Shown one piece after another: positions 29,866 through 41,492 of a stretch of 64,000 nucleotides of DNA. The translations under genes were made by a program, and so were the position numbers. Each line of letters starts with the position of its first letter. The stretch's first letter is position 1. The notes under the pieces were generated by a model. It saw only the letters and a program-made list of their open reading frames with translations. It did no database searches and had not been told where the DNA came from. Source of the stretch: Euclidia mi (taxonomy: Eukaryota > Arthropoda > Insecta > Lepidoptera > Erebidae); contig OX123186.2 of the NCBI GenBank assembly GCA_944739405.2, positions 93,943,727 through 94,007,726 of the forward strand, in the 5' to 3' direction.

Positions 29866-31245
29866 GTTCCAATATATGTGATCGATTTTGAAGGAGTGTT
29901 AAAAGGTAAACTTTTTGAGCTGCGTAGCCTAGTAACCGCCGCAGTTGATTGGCTTTAGAAAATAGTGTTTAACCGAATGTTATGTATTTCATGAGGGGCG
30001 TGGGACAGTAGTAGTATATACAGAGCTGATGATGATTATAATTTGAATATAGGTACAAGTTTACACAAAGCGTTTACTGCACTCACGACTTTTGTACACT
30101 CATGTCTTAAAAGTCGCATAAGATATAATAAAATTTAGTGACAAGCCAAATTGAACCTAGCACTCTACGTGCTGGCTACATTTTGGCTTGCCACAATTGT
30201 CATTTATACTAGACAGTAGTGTTTAAAAGATTTGATTCATTGTACCTACAAATGTAAACTTACTGAAAATATTTATTTGCATGCTCCATGGACACAACCA
30301 ACATTTTTATGTTTTTATAGAAGAGTTGCATTTTAGTAGAGTATACTTCGATTTACAAAATTGAAGCACACTTTGAAATAATAGTGTAGAACTAAATACT
30401 TAAATCATTGACATAGTACATTTATTATATCGATGACTTAAATATACTTTGTACCAACTAGGTGTATATTTTATTGAGCCTTTAACTTGCATAATATGTA
30501 AATGAGGGTAACATTTTGCTGAGTAAATTTAATTTAACTTATTAAAATTTAATATAAATGGCGTTTTGCCTGTTGGTTCCGTTTCGAAGACTATATACTT
30601 ATTTGATGATAAATCTGACTTTTCACGAAATCCAGAACAACTTAAGAACCTGTTCACACTTAAAAATACCGTCTGTTTACCCGATTCGTCTCAAGACACT
30701 GTTATGCAGCAGTATCTACATTTTATTTGACGACATTTAGACGGATCGTTTAAGTGTTAAGAGGTTCTAAAAAACCGGCTCTGGTTCTTACTCACTTAAA
30801 TGCTTCCTTAGCAAATATACTTATAGATAATGCGTTACTACCAAAATAAAAAGCTCAGCAAGTTGAATTAATCAATGTTACAAATACTAATCTATATTAC
30901 ATTTTATCATATTATTAATATTAGAAATACAAAGGTACTTTCGACTGTACTTGGTATTTAATGTCCGACCGTTGAATACGTTATTAGACATTTGTTGACA
31001 GGTTTTATTTTTTGGTATTCTAGGTATTTATTATTTTAAGGATCTGTCTGAGACCGCAATGAAATATCGGGGCAAAAATAGGTATGTAATTTACTCTTAG
31101 TAAAGTATCCATGCGAATAAGACCTGTTAACAAAATGTTGTAATAGGTAATTGAATGAAATTTATAATAGTTCGAAACGGCAAATATTACACGTGTTAAG
31201 AAACTACTACTGAATAATAAATTTAAACTGCTTTATTTATTTCAG
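29866..31245. other. Inter-exon spacer
   Basis: No gene or clear repeat recognised. It should hold the 3' UTR of unit 1 and, if units have their own promoters as reported in Drosophila, a promoter for unit 2. Confidence 0.35.
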
Positions 31246-31484
31246 ACATAGTCCTCATGAGATCACAGAAAGGGAAGCCGTTAATCGGCATTGGACACTA
31301 CACGTATTAACAAAAGACAGTGTGCAATGGCAAAATTCGATGGGTATGTTTCACACATCATAACAGAGGCTGTAGTGCTTCGATATACACATTTGATGGA
31401 ACAATAATCCGCATGACGAATAAACATATTCATAAGTGTATCGAATTATTTGCAACCACATATAAACGACAAGTCAATCCCTAG
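31246..31484 (+). pseudogene. FLYWCH exon, array unit 2, with internal stop
   Basis: The acceptor tttatttcag and entry after two bases are intact and the frame starts IVLMRSQKGKPLIGIGHYTY. TAA at 31308-31310 then cuts the finger before the WxC motif. The rest (WVCFTHHNRGCSASIYT and KHIH) remains readable in the same frame. It is related to units 17 and 18. A single substitution may have killed it. Confidence 0.75.
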
Positions 31485-32202
31485 GTTGGAGCGGTGCAGT
31501 TACAATGCCTGCAAAACGATTGTACAGATAAGTTAGATGATTGCCATATTTAATTACATTATATAAAAATAATATAAGGCTGAGATTTATGTATGTTACG
31601 CCTTTTTGTATAAATATATTATTGAGAATAAAAACAATTCGCGACATATTTAAGATTATGGTTTTATTACCGAACGAAGTTTGTCACTTAAGGCTTAAGT
31701 GATTTTCTCGGGATTAATTAAATAATATAGGCAAGCATTATTAATAATATTATTTAGACGGGTAAGACTGTCAATTATGTATGCAGAATTAAAAACAGAA
31801 CATCCAGCATAACGAATTTACTATAACTTAACATAATCTTCATCACCCTATTGTAATCCACTATTGGACAGGAGGATTTTAGCCTACTATACCAAACCAG
31901 CCAGACGAAATCGTATAGTGTTTAATGTCGAGTCTTCTGCAAGATATGTAATGTGCCCTAACAGGGATCATGTCTGATACATTTTTTTTTAACACCTGTA
32001 AAACAACACGAGAAAAATAAATAAATAAATAGATACTATTTGCTTTGTGTTTTTTTCGTAGTCGTCTCTTATGAGACGTGTAAAACTGGGTAGTGACAAT
32101 TTAAATTCTTAATCCGCACAGAGTAACCTAAATTGAAATTAAACTATTTTACTATTAAACCACTGAGTTTATACATGAAACTAACCAATCTGTTATTTTC
32201 AG
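31485..32202. other. Inter-exon spacer with a repeat fragment
   Basis: At about 31838-31935 there is a diverged copy of the repeat better seen at 37400 and 45605 (tttagcctactataccaaac). Otherwise it is unremarkable. Confidence 0.4.
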
Positions 32203-32414
32203 TTTCCTTCATAACTTCGAAGAGAGGACGCACATTGGTTCAAGTGGGATTGTATACGTTTTGCAAGAAGTATGCAAGCCCGAACAACAAGGTACGATGG
32301 GTCTGTTCGACGCACAACCACCGCGGATGGAATGCCTCTGTCACTACGGTCGATCACGATTTAGTGCGAGTCAAGAATGATCATAACCACTATCCACAAT
32401 TTCGCCCTTATTAA
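32203..32414 (+). CDS. mod(mdg4): FLYWCH alternative 3' exon, array unit 3 (second Cys replaced)
   Basis: Acceptor ctgttattttcag, two leading bases, 70 codons to TAA. The FLYWCH pattern is clear (TSKRGRTLVQVGLYTF, WVCSTHNHRGW, NDHNH), but the second zinc cysteine is tryptophan (RGW instead of RGC). The open frame and splice site are intact, so it can be expressed. Zinc binding is probably weakened or lost. A short tail (YPQFRPY) follows HNH. Confidence 0.75.
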
Positions 32415-33184
32415 CAAGTTAGGTTCCACAGTATTGTACTATGAATTTCGTCTTGGAGTTTAGTGTGTTCTTCAACGCAATCAAAAAGGCGAAAGTTCTT
32501 TGTTGTCAAATATTTTTTTCGTGTTTCTAGTCATTTGCGATAAACAGTGAAGCCATTAAATTAATAAGTGATGCAATATTTCTAAACCATATGATATGAC
32601 ATTTAACACAGCGTTCGTTTTACGTGTGAGTGTGCGGGCAACTCTAGTATCGTAGTTTTCTGACCGCCCGAAGGCCTCCGACATGGCCTAGGTAACGATT
32701 CTTATCCTGAGACAAGAACCGGGACCAACAGCTTTACTTGCCCTCCAAAGCACAGCAACGATATTGCATATTAATTAAAATATTTAATCGGTTTGCCTGT
32801 TGCCAGACAGAATTAATTTTCATTAGGATATATACCATAGTTTTGAGGTGTCAAAATTTTGGGCCGGTTGGCAAGCGTAATACGGATGCGCTGTGCATTC
32901 CGGCCCGTACTGGCGCAAAACGTAATTCGTAATTAGCGCTTGTAATACTAACTTGAACATGCTTTTTGAGGTACCGACAACTATTTCGGTACCTCCAAAG
33001 CACGTAATTTTATGTCATGACGTGATGTAATTTTAATTATATTTTAACTGACCACGGCACTTAAAAAAATGTACCCGCACCGTAACGAACCGCAGTAGCA
33101 GCACAGCCCTGTCCCGAAGTTGTAAAGTTCTGGCAAGTGGCTGAAAACCTGCTGTTAGCATTTTGTATTGACATTATAATATCT

Positions 33185-33300
33185 TTATACATAAAGGTTT
33201 GCCATTACCTACTGACTGACTGACAGACAATGCACAGCCTAAACTATTGGCATGAATGTTCCTTCTGGATCGTAGTAAGAATGGATTTCCCAAAACTCCC
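33185..33300 (-). repeat. RTE-like 3' repeat, antisense
   Basis: ctactgactgactgacagac and ttcccaaaactcccacagga are diverged antisense matches to the family at 29025 and 61490. Confidence 0.55.
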
Positions 33301-33814
33301 ACAGGATCAGACAGAAACGGTGAAATAAAAATAATAATTATAATAAATAATGTAAAAATAATAGCTGTGGGCATTCTCTAGTACGATTTAATGGCCAAAT
33401 TTCAATGACGCTTGGTTGGAACGGTGCCGTTGTGACGTCTGCATAATGTGCTATGAACTTAACGGTTGTAATAAAACCGTTGACTTTATTGAAGGCAAAT
33501 TTTATGTGTATCTTGTAATGCCTACCAAAGAATACTATACAGTGTGGTGGATATTGCATGAATAGTTTTAAGATTGATTCCTTACAGTATTTTAGATTAA
33601 GTGGTGTGAATGCAGTTTGTGAGATTTAGAAAAGAAGAAGATTTTATTCGAATACTTTTAGAGAAATGAAATATATTAATTGTGACAATGATTTTGATTT
33701 TATATGACCTGTATTTCAAAATAAGTAGGTATTTGACAGTCTGATTTGACAGAATCCGCAAATAATAGAGTATTATTTCACTAATTTTTGTTTTAGTTAA
33801 AGTTTGTCACTAGT

Positions 33815-34345
33815 TAAAGTTTGGCTGTCCATATAGGGGTGTTAGTACCTACTCTTATGTATGGTAGTGATAGTTCGGTATGGCAGAAGAGTCATGAAAG
33901 TAGAATAAATGCTGTAGAAATGAGAGCACTACGAAGTATGTGTGGTGTTTCTTTGACTGACAGAGTAAAGAATTGTGTGATAAGAGAGTGTTGTGGGGTA
34001 AAAGAAGATGTAGTGACAAGCATCGAGAAAGGTATGCTAAGATGGTTTGGGCACGTGGAGAGGATGGATGACGAAAGACTGACCAAGCAGATATATAAGG
34101 CAAGTGTGGAAGGGACAGGACGAAGGGTAAGACCTAGGCGGACGTTCTCTGACCAGATTGGAGACATCCTAAAAACAGGACAGGTTAGAAGCACCATGAA
34201 CAGAAGAGCATGCATGAGGCATCTGATGGGAGTCAATGAAGCAAGAGAGATATGTCAGGATCATTGCAAATGGCGTTCCGTAGTCTCTGCCTACCCCTCC
34301 GGGAAACAGGCGTGAGTCTATGTATGTATGTATGTATTTCACTAA
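33815..34345 (+). mobile_element. RTE-type LINE, 5'-truncated
   Basis: Only the end of ORF2 and a (TATG)n tail at 34318-34338 remain. Confidence 0.8.
33821..34315 (+). pseudogene. C-terminal part of an RTE-type LINE ORF2
   Basis: About 165 codons match the post-RT domain common in insect RTE-like elements: WQKSHESRINAVEMRALRSM, CGVKEDVV, MLRWFGHVERMDDERL and CKWRSVVSAYPSG. The catalytic RT and the endonuclease are missing because of 5' truncation. The frame stays open to its natural end, so the insertion is not old, but it cannot be an independent gene. Confidence 0.85.
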
Positions 34346-34788
34346 ATATGCGTTTTATATTTTGGAATAGTTTTTAATCCTTAGGTACCCTCGAATCATT
34401 GATAAACAAATGTTCCTATTTGATGTAAGTATATGTGTATTAAGAGAAAAAATCATTGCTTATTAGTCGATTTTCAATCAATGATTTATAAAGTGAAGGA
34501 CTTAGGTATACCTAATAAATTATTAGATAACAATAACTTATTTTTCTTTCTATGTTGTCGATGTTTTACAGCAAATAATCATTTTGATTTCGGTTTGGTG
34601 TGAAAGGTAAAGTGAACATAAAACCTTTTATTTTTCTTATCACATGCGAGTATGTTGGTAATAAAATGTATATTTTAATAAAATTCTGAGTTATTTCTAG
34701 TCCAAAGGTTCTTCAATAAGTTGAAATTAAAAATGCATTCATATATTAATCAATTTAATTACATTACTAATTAAATGATCCTTTTCAG

Positions 34789-34970
34789 TATACTTCAAAA
34801 CATCCCGTGTAACCGGACGCCAGTTACTTCAAATAGGTTTGTATAGGTACATTCTGCATGAAGCGCACGGTAAAATTAGATGGGTGTTCTCCACGCATAA
34901 AAATTAGAAATGTAGTATCATTACAATGGGAGATGATATAATACAGGTGAAAATGTGCATAATCATTCCA
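34789..34970 (+). pseudogene. FLYWCH exon, array unit 4, decayed
   Basis: The acceptor tgatccttttcag and the two-base entry persist (YFKTSRVTGRQLLQIGLYRY). The first cysteine has become Phe (WVFSTH), TAG at 34905-34907 stops the frame, and the HNH end lies in another frame (cataatcattcc). It is similar to units 3 and 5, probably a dead sister copy. Confidence 0.75.
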
Positions 34971-36592
34971 TACCAGTGGGAAAAGGTTCTAGTTATAACT
35001 AGATCATCGTCGCCATCATAGCAATATCGCATTTGCATTAAAGATTTCAAGATGTTTTCCTGGAAACTTGGGTGCACTTTCTAGTCTAACCAGAGGCGAT
35101 CGATTTAGAAACTTTTGATAACTCGTAGAGCATCTTGGGTGTTTTAAATTTTCTTTTGAGGTATGTTCCTTTTCTTCTTTCTTCCTTCTCTCTTTTCTCA
35201 AGAATTTACCGTATCAAAGGTAAAAATAACGAAAGATCCGGGATATTATCTAGTTTAGATATACTGAATGTAATGTAATATAGAGTTAGAGCAGGTGACT
35301 TATCAAAGAAAAGTAGAGGGTAAAGGTCCGCATATATTTTGTCATGCCAACCAAAGAAAACCTGGTTTGGTAAATAGTATAAAAAAGTTTTGACAGAAAA
35401 GTGCATAGTTAGCTATAAATAAATATTAAGATATGTGTTTAGATACCTACGTGATCTTGTATAGATTTATAAGTCGATTAATGTGATGGTACATAAGGCT
35501 ATAAGGCATTATTAAATAAATAACAGCATTACATATTACCTACATAATAACTATTTATATTTTACTTTGTCCTTATTATATTTAGGTAATAGAGTTACAT
35601 AAAATGTTCTTTAATAATAATTCAACTTTGATCAAATTGTAATTTTTAACTATAAGAGGAACTACAGGAAAAATAAGGTTTCTATCTTAAAATATTACCT
35701 ATTAAGAAATGCTGTCCAAAGTAAAGAGGTGTTGTCAAATAAAATTTAAGATAACCATGATTTTAATGTGGATATTTCATATTTAAATATTGTTAAACTA
35801 GATTGCTATTTAATTCATTACAAAAAAAAATCTTTATTTGTTTCACGCTGTTTAGGCCTCCCTTACATGGCACCCCTGGCGTTCAGTTTGTACTACAGAG
35901 TGAACGCAGAGTGCACGCCGAAGGCACGCTCGAGGAACGCGTACGCCCGTGTAAGGTTAGCATTACTGGAATAGTTTGATAATAATTATAATAGTACGAA
36001 TATCCGAGGACGGTATTGTCAATATTACGTTGTTAAGAACATGTACCTACCTAACAGAGCACTTGCTCTGTTAGGTAGCACGAAACCCAGCCGGGAATCG
36101 GTCAACACACTCGTGTTAACCGATTCCCGGCTGGGTTTCGTGTCTGAGGTGTGTAAAAAGTGACATAATTATATGTCAAGAATTATATAATATTGTTCGT
36201 TTTGAACTTGGAACATTCCCTTGTCTCGTTGTCATTCCCTTCATTCGTTTGCCCTTACACATTCGGTCTGGAGTGAGGAATATAATGCTGGTGAAGTGTA
36301 CACTAAGCATGTAATACACTTCTTTGCCTGTGACATTGAGATGCCACCAAAAATAAAACTAAATATATAAATTACAATACCGCAATGGCTGAATACTGAC
36401 TGAGTACTTATAGATTCGTAGAAAATTAACTACTTTTGGGAGCAACCTCAAACTGTCACGAGAAGAGATTTTCTTGAGAACTGCTGTGTCGGGTACAATT
36501 TCAATGTCACTTATAAAATCGAGGTGGGGCATAATTTTTTTGAGAAGTGTGTCATGTTTTAAAGCTTAAATTAATATAAACTTATATTTCAG
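34971..36592. other. Inter-exon spacer
   Basis: No gene. It contains the double hairpin at 36047-36142. A segment near 35860-35960 (gcacgccgaaggcacgctcg) is GC-richer than its surroundings and may be a MITE remnant. Confidence 0.4.
36047..36142. repeat. Two adjacent near-perfect hairpins
   Basis: Hairpin 1 has a 14-bp perfect stem (36047-36060 with 36065-36078, loop actt). Hairpin 2 follows without a gap: 30-bp arms, 36079-36108 with 36113-36142, one mismatch, loop actc. The unit is inserted in otherwise plain AT-rich DNA. Confidence 0.92.
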
Positions 36593-36783
36593 TTGTGTTC
36601 ACAAGGTCCCAGCGAGGTCGTCCGATGCTACAGATCTCATATATTCAGTACTACATGAAAAATAGCGTATCCAATGATAAAACCAGATGGGTCTGTTCAA
36701 CTCATAATAATAAAGGCTGCAATGCTACTCTCATTACTGTCGGTTACGACGTTGTGGACTTGAAGAATGAACATAACCATTAA
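36593..36783 (+). CDS. mod(mdg4): FLYWCH alternative 3' exon, array unit 5
   Basis: The acceptor aacttatatttcag is followed by two bases and 63 codons to TAA. A complete FLYWCH finger is present: TRSQRGRPMLQISYIQYY, WVCSTHNNKGC and NEHNH directly before the stop, so all four zinc ligands (Cys, Cys, His, His) are visible. It would give one isoform-specific C-terminus. It has the standard phase and is likely functional. Confidence 0.82.
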
Positions 36784-36974
36784 ATGAACCAAAAATATAC
36801 AAAATATGTATAAGCGGTTCATTACAAGAATTCAAAATGGCGGCTTGCATTTGCCTTCACAGATAGTACACACGGCACCAAGTAGCTATACAGTTGCGTA
36901 CGATTTTAATAATTTTTTCATATGCCATAAGAATGGTACAAAAGGACAAAGTGTCCAGCTTGACGTGTAGCCAT

Positions 36975-37140
36975 GTGTACACATCATCATGTCAGCCCAG
37001 AGACGTCCGCTGCTGGACATAAGCCTCCCCTAAGGTTCCCCACACAGACCAATTTTGAGCCGCCCGCATACAACCACTTCCCGCGATCTTTACCAGGTCG
37101 TCGGTCCACCTTGTCCTATGTGTGTATTGGCCTACCCCTG
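36975..37140 (+). repeat. Dispersed repeat (gacgtccgctgctggaca family)
   Basis: Similar to the sequence split by the provirus at 17440-17530. Non-coding. Confidence 0.55.
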
Positions 37141-37212
37141 CTGCGTACACATAGCAGAAAATAAAAATTTTTCTCGTAATAATAAGAACAAGACCGAATA
37201 AATCGTACATAC

Positions 37213-37290
37213 ATACATACATAGACTCACGCCTGTCTCCCCGAAGGGGTAGGCAGAGGCATATTAAACGCCCACTCTACGCCAGTGACC
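37213..37290 (-). repeat. SINE 3' fragment, antisense
   Basis: After (catA)n-like sequence, ctccccgaaggggtaggcag matches the SINE 3' end seen elsewhere in the window. Confidence 0.7.
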
Positions 37291-37399
37291 GAATAAATCG
37301 CTTATGAGTAAATGGCATAGCCCACCGAAATTACAGCCATGCTCATGATATAAAAACATACTAAAAGAGTTTTGCTCTAGTTACCCTCTAGTCTATAGG

Positions 37400-37600
37400 T
37401 CATCATCATTATCATCAGCCTTTAACAGTCGACTGCTGGACTAGGCCTCACCTTTGAAAGGAGGAATTGGCCTACTATACCACGCTGGCCAAACGGGTTG
37501 ACATAGGGTTTGTATAAAATTTTCCTTCTCTTACAGTTGTTGTTCTCTGCATAATATGCTCCTTCTGTCGGCTCTTACGACACCCATGGGATGATATGGT
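37400..37600 (+). repeat. Dispersed repeat, copy A
   Basis: The block ggaggaattggcctactata through acccatgggatgatatggtg is nearly identical to 45605-45815. Weaker copies occur at 57305-57480 and 31838-31935. Confidence 0.8.
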
Positions 37601-38785
37601 GTTACCTGTTTATAAATTATGAATTGATAACTTCTAAAAGCTATCTTCTCGTACTTTTTATCCATCTTATTCATGTTATAGCAATGTTTGTCATACCATA
37701 AATATTAAAGAAAAGGATTATGTAAATATTTTTACCTATAATCGCTTATGTTTTAAATTTACATTAGTAAACTTAGTTTATTAACATTTGTAAGAAATTA
37801 CAGGGAATGAAAATATTTATTCGCGATAGATGTACCAAAAATTTTTGAAATTTTGATCTAAATCGTCTTTTTATGTAAGTAAAATAAATAGTCATAAAAT
37901 TAGCTTATGAAAAGATATACTTCGTTCACTCATTTGATAAGATGTGTGGAACTTTGAAAATCGGCGTTTTACTCAGACGGTCTTCTTCGTCGGTTTCTTA
38001 TTTTGACCTAAGAATCTAAGATTTTGACAGAAACCTACACTATGATTTGAACGAAATGCGATTTGGTTTTGAATTGACTCACAATTGGTATTCTGCTACA
38101 TTTACCTTATGATATTATGTTTAAATTCGACCTTAGACTATATTCGACACATAGTGGTTGACTTTGACACATAGTTTGATACTTTGTTTAATTTATGACA
38201 CCGAGGCTAAATCGAAACTGCATTTTCTGCAAAAATAATTGGCCTCCAGATTTACAGTAGATTCCAGACTAAATTATTTTTTGCAGTTAAACTATGCAAG
38301 TGTGCATATTATAATATGCTTCAGAATGAATGATTTTTAATCTAATAGTATATAAAATGTATAACTTCTGAAAATTGTAGTCTAGTTAAGAAGTATTCTT
38401 CTCAAATCAATACATACATATGTATTGATTTTATATGACTGTCTTTGTCTAATTATGAGAAAAGCTAAAAATCTACCTATTTACAAAATTGGAGGTTCTT
38501 ATTTTGAAGAATGTTATTAATAGATGTTCTACTTCTACTGTTAAGCCGTTTTAATATGTTTTTTTATTGATGTTATAAACATATTTGCTTATACATTACA
38601 TGTTTGGTGTTTTATGTAACAGTTTATTTATTTTTCTCCACCTCATATATTTTCTAACTTATCTGAAGTTTCAGTGTTAAAAAGTACCTAGAGCGGCAAT
38701 TTATGTATTCTCAAGAGATTTATCTACAACATTTTTACATTGAAGTTTTATTACTATTTATGTATTTTATTGTGTTATATATTAG

Positions 38786-38965
38786 ATCACTTCTAAAGGG
38801 AACAAAATTATGTTATTGGACAACGCGAAGTTTCGCGTCAATGGTGTAACAGGCGACAAAGTTCGGTGGCGATGCGCTACACACGAGAGGTACAGGTGCA
38901 AAGCGATAGTACATACTGTTAACGATGTTGTTGTACATTATGTTGATACGCATAGTTACTTTTAA
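38786..38965 (+). pseudogene. FLYWCH exon, array unit 6, out of phase and without HxH
   Basis: A FLYWCH-like frame of 59 codons (KGNKIMLLDNAKFRV, WRCATHERYRC) ends TAA after DTHSYF. The only AG at the expected place (ttatatattag, 38785) puts the domain in phase 0. Joining with the two-base phase used by the other units would give a stop within three codons. The polypyrimidine tract is poor. It is the sister of unit 1. It is either dead or spliced differently. Confidence 0.65.
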
Positions 38966-40021
38966 AATTGGTCGGATTATTTGATGAATAATTCATTCAT
39001 GTTTAACTAGTTTCAAATTCTCGTTTCTTCTGATATACCTATATTTAACGGTTCTTAAACGCGTAATACTTTTACAAATAGAAGTAGCGTAAACTTCGTT
39101 AGTCATCCTTTGACAACAGCAATGTCGGGGCAAATCGATGGCTTTTTATTTTATTAAATTGACTGCTATTGAGAGCTGTTATATAAATATTACTTAGTAA
39201 TTTTATTTGGTTACGAATTAGCAGCTCCATATCGCCATGTTTCTCAAGGAATAAGCTGACTTGATCCAATATCTGATGTTTTTGTTGTTCGATGAAATGT
39301 AAAAAGAAATATTTTTATGCATAACTTGAAATTCAAAAATAAGTGGAGCAATTGATACTTAAAATAATTGTTTTCACTTTGATAGCGCTTTCTGAAACTA
39401 AAAGATACACCGAAACTACTTGTGTAGTGTATGTTTCGGTCGTCATCGTGTTAAACTTGCGTTTTCCAAGCAATGTGATTATAGGGTGGTTTTATTTTTG
39501 TGGATATCATTCTTATCTTTAATCTGAACAAATTGCATGTTTTCTGTGTAACGTATGGACGTACGCCCTTAGTGACTTATTTACTAGTGTCGAAGATATA
39601 GGTATATATTTTTTGTACAAATATATTATAAGTGAAGCATATATAAATTGATGAGAAGAGGTGGAAAAGTTTAGGTTTTAAGACGAATTCTAAAAAAACT
39701 TATTTTTCAATTTCAATTTATTTAGTTCATTCACAAAAGGTTTTCTTTTTTTAATAAATATTGAAAATATTCATACCAAATCTGGTTTTATCGGGCCCTT
39801 ATTTTATCAGGTATCATTAAACACTGACATAAGTTACTACGCTTTTAAGTGCATTGTATTATTATTATTTTTTAGAGATCTTTATCAGACCTTTGATATC
39901 ATCACTCTTTTTGATATATACAGTAGTTTGTTTTATAATAAATGTTTTGTGTCAATGTCAAAAATAATATGTTGCAATAATTTTTAAATCGTTATTATAG
40001 TTTTAATTATGTAGTATCTTG
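38966..40021. other. Inter-exon spacer
   Basis: No gene or recognisable repeat. Confidence 0.35.
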
Positions 40022-40705
40022 TGGCGCTGATACACTTGAGCATTCACCTGTAATGAGCATTCTCGCGAATGTTACAAAACAAATAAGTGTGTTTTAACGA
40101 GCATTCTCACGATTATTCGGATGATCCTTAGATTATAGTTTTAACTTAGATAATACATAGAATTGGCGCTACAATGGCGGTTAAAACTTATATTTACTTC
40201 ACTTTGACTTAAGATTTTAATCTAGGGAAGAATCTTCGTAGTTTGTCACTAATTTTAACTTGACTAGTGATGTGCTTATTCAGAATAAATATCCATAAAA
40301 TATCAACAATGATTACAATAGACCCTAAGATTTTGTTTACTCAGAATTAATTTCAATATAATTTTGATAAACTCGATATGGATCAATAAATTTGAACGTA
40401 GGAACAGGAACTTGTGTGATTTATTAAACCTGTTCAAATTAAAATCTGCATTTTATTATTTAGAAACGTCATTTGTTTATGTATCTTACTCCTACTCTAG
40501 AAATAATTCATAAGTGAAACTGAAGTAAACATATTGGGTAAAACTGCTGTTGTAGTGCGATTTCTAATTTTTTTCTATTTTCTAAGGACTATTTGAATTA
40601 AGAGTGTTCGCTAGAATGATCGTGAAAGTGTTCGTTTCGACAAAAATAAAAACGGCGAATGCTCGCTGTTCTGTTACAAGTGAATGCTCAGGTGTATCAG
40701 CGCCA
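40022..40705. mobile_element. MITE with ~27-bp terminal inverted repeats
   Basis: The ends tggcgctgatacacttgagc (left) and the complement of gctcaggtgtatcagcgcca (right) match with one difference and continue through gcattcac. Related GAGCATTC motifs repeat inside both ends. A 3-bp TTG flanks both sides, possibly the target duplication. No transposase. Confidence 0.8.
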
Positions 40706-40954
40706 TTGTAAGTATCTTGAAAGTTAGGTTTATAGCTTTTGCATTACAAAACTAATATTAAAACAAATGTTATTGACCTAAATATATTACAAGTGATAGT
40801 ATAGTTCACATGTAAAATATGATTAAATTGTTGTCTGAAATATTGTTTTTTATTTCAGTTGATATTTTCTATATTATCTGCCGTCAGGACATTATGCAGA
40901 AAATCATTTGAATTACAGTCTGGCGCTTTTAAGATAAATATATTCCAATTGTAA

Positions 40955-41262
40955 GGGCTCCTACGCACTATGCGGTTAGACGCAATGCGGCTGACCGTAA
41001 TCAAAAATTTGTGTGAAAGAAAGTAGTTTCTATACGCACTGCGATGCGGCTACTCGCCGACCGCTCCGCTTGTTCTGAGCGCTGCGGCCAGCAGGACGGT
41101 TGCCATACACACTATGCGGATAGTGCTAGTTTGCGGTTGCCCGCCATTGACGGTGAATATTTTATTGATAATAAGCCCCTACGCACTATGCGGTTAGCCG
41201 AAATGCCGTCAGCCGTCCGGCTCACCGTCCACCATCCAACCGCATAGTGCATAGTAGCCGCA
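40955..41262. mobile_element. Foldback MITE built on GCACTATGCGGTTA motifs
   Basis: ctacgcactatgcggttag occurs at about 40962 and again near 41179, with an inverted copy aaccgcatagtgcatag near 41238. The interior is GC-rich relative to its flanks and encodes only shadow frames. Confidence 0.6.
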
Positions 41263-41302
41263 TATACCAAAATTGTATAAAATCCAATGATTTCCTTCCT
41301 TA

Positions 41303-41492
41303 CTATCTTTACTCTTTCTAGAAGAGGAAACATTCTTCTGCGATTCGATGGCCGTACTTATTATAAGAAGAGGACCCAGAAGAATGGTAGAACTAGGTGG
41401 GAATGCTCAACGCATAGTAGCAAAGGTTGCACAGCGGCAATCATGACTCTAGGTGACTGTGTTGTTGATAAAATAAAAATCATATACATTAG
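41303..41492 (+). pseudogene. FLYWCH exon, array unit 7, acceptor lost and 3' frameshift
   Basis: A clear finger core (RRGNILLRFDGRTYY, WECSTHSSKGC) is present. At the homologous acceptor position the bases are TA rather than AG. The only AG of the pyrimidine-rich tract (ctctttctag) falls several codons too late and in another phase. The terminal His-x-His and stop (catatacattag, 41481-41492) are in a different frame from the core. Two independent lesions indicate decay. Confidence 0.7.

Larger units (their letters stand above)
32415..34788. other. Inter-exon spacer, mostly repeat debris
   Basis: Contains the antisense RTE-like repeat at 33185-33300 and the LINE fragment at 33815-34345. The remainder is unassigned. 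Confidence 0.4.
36784..38785. other. Inter-exon spacer with repeat copies
   Basis: Holds three short repeats (36975-37140, 37213-37290, 37400-37600). The rest is AT-rich without features. Confidence 0.4.

Noticed and set aside
33855..34236. Minus-strand ORFs opposite the LINE fragment
   Set aside because: Overlap the recognisable plus-strand LINE frame and have no motif.
33821..34315. A host gene of 165 codons
   Set aside because: The sequence pattern is the C-terminal part of RTE-type LINE ORF2 and ends in a simple-repeat tail.
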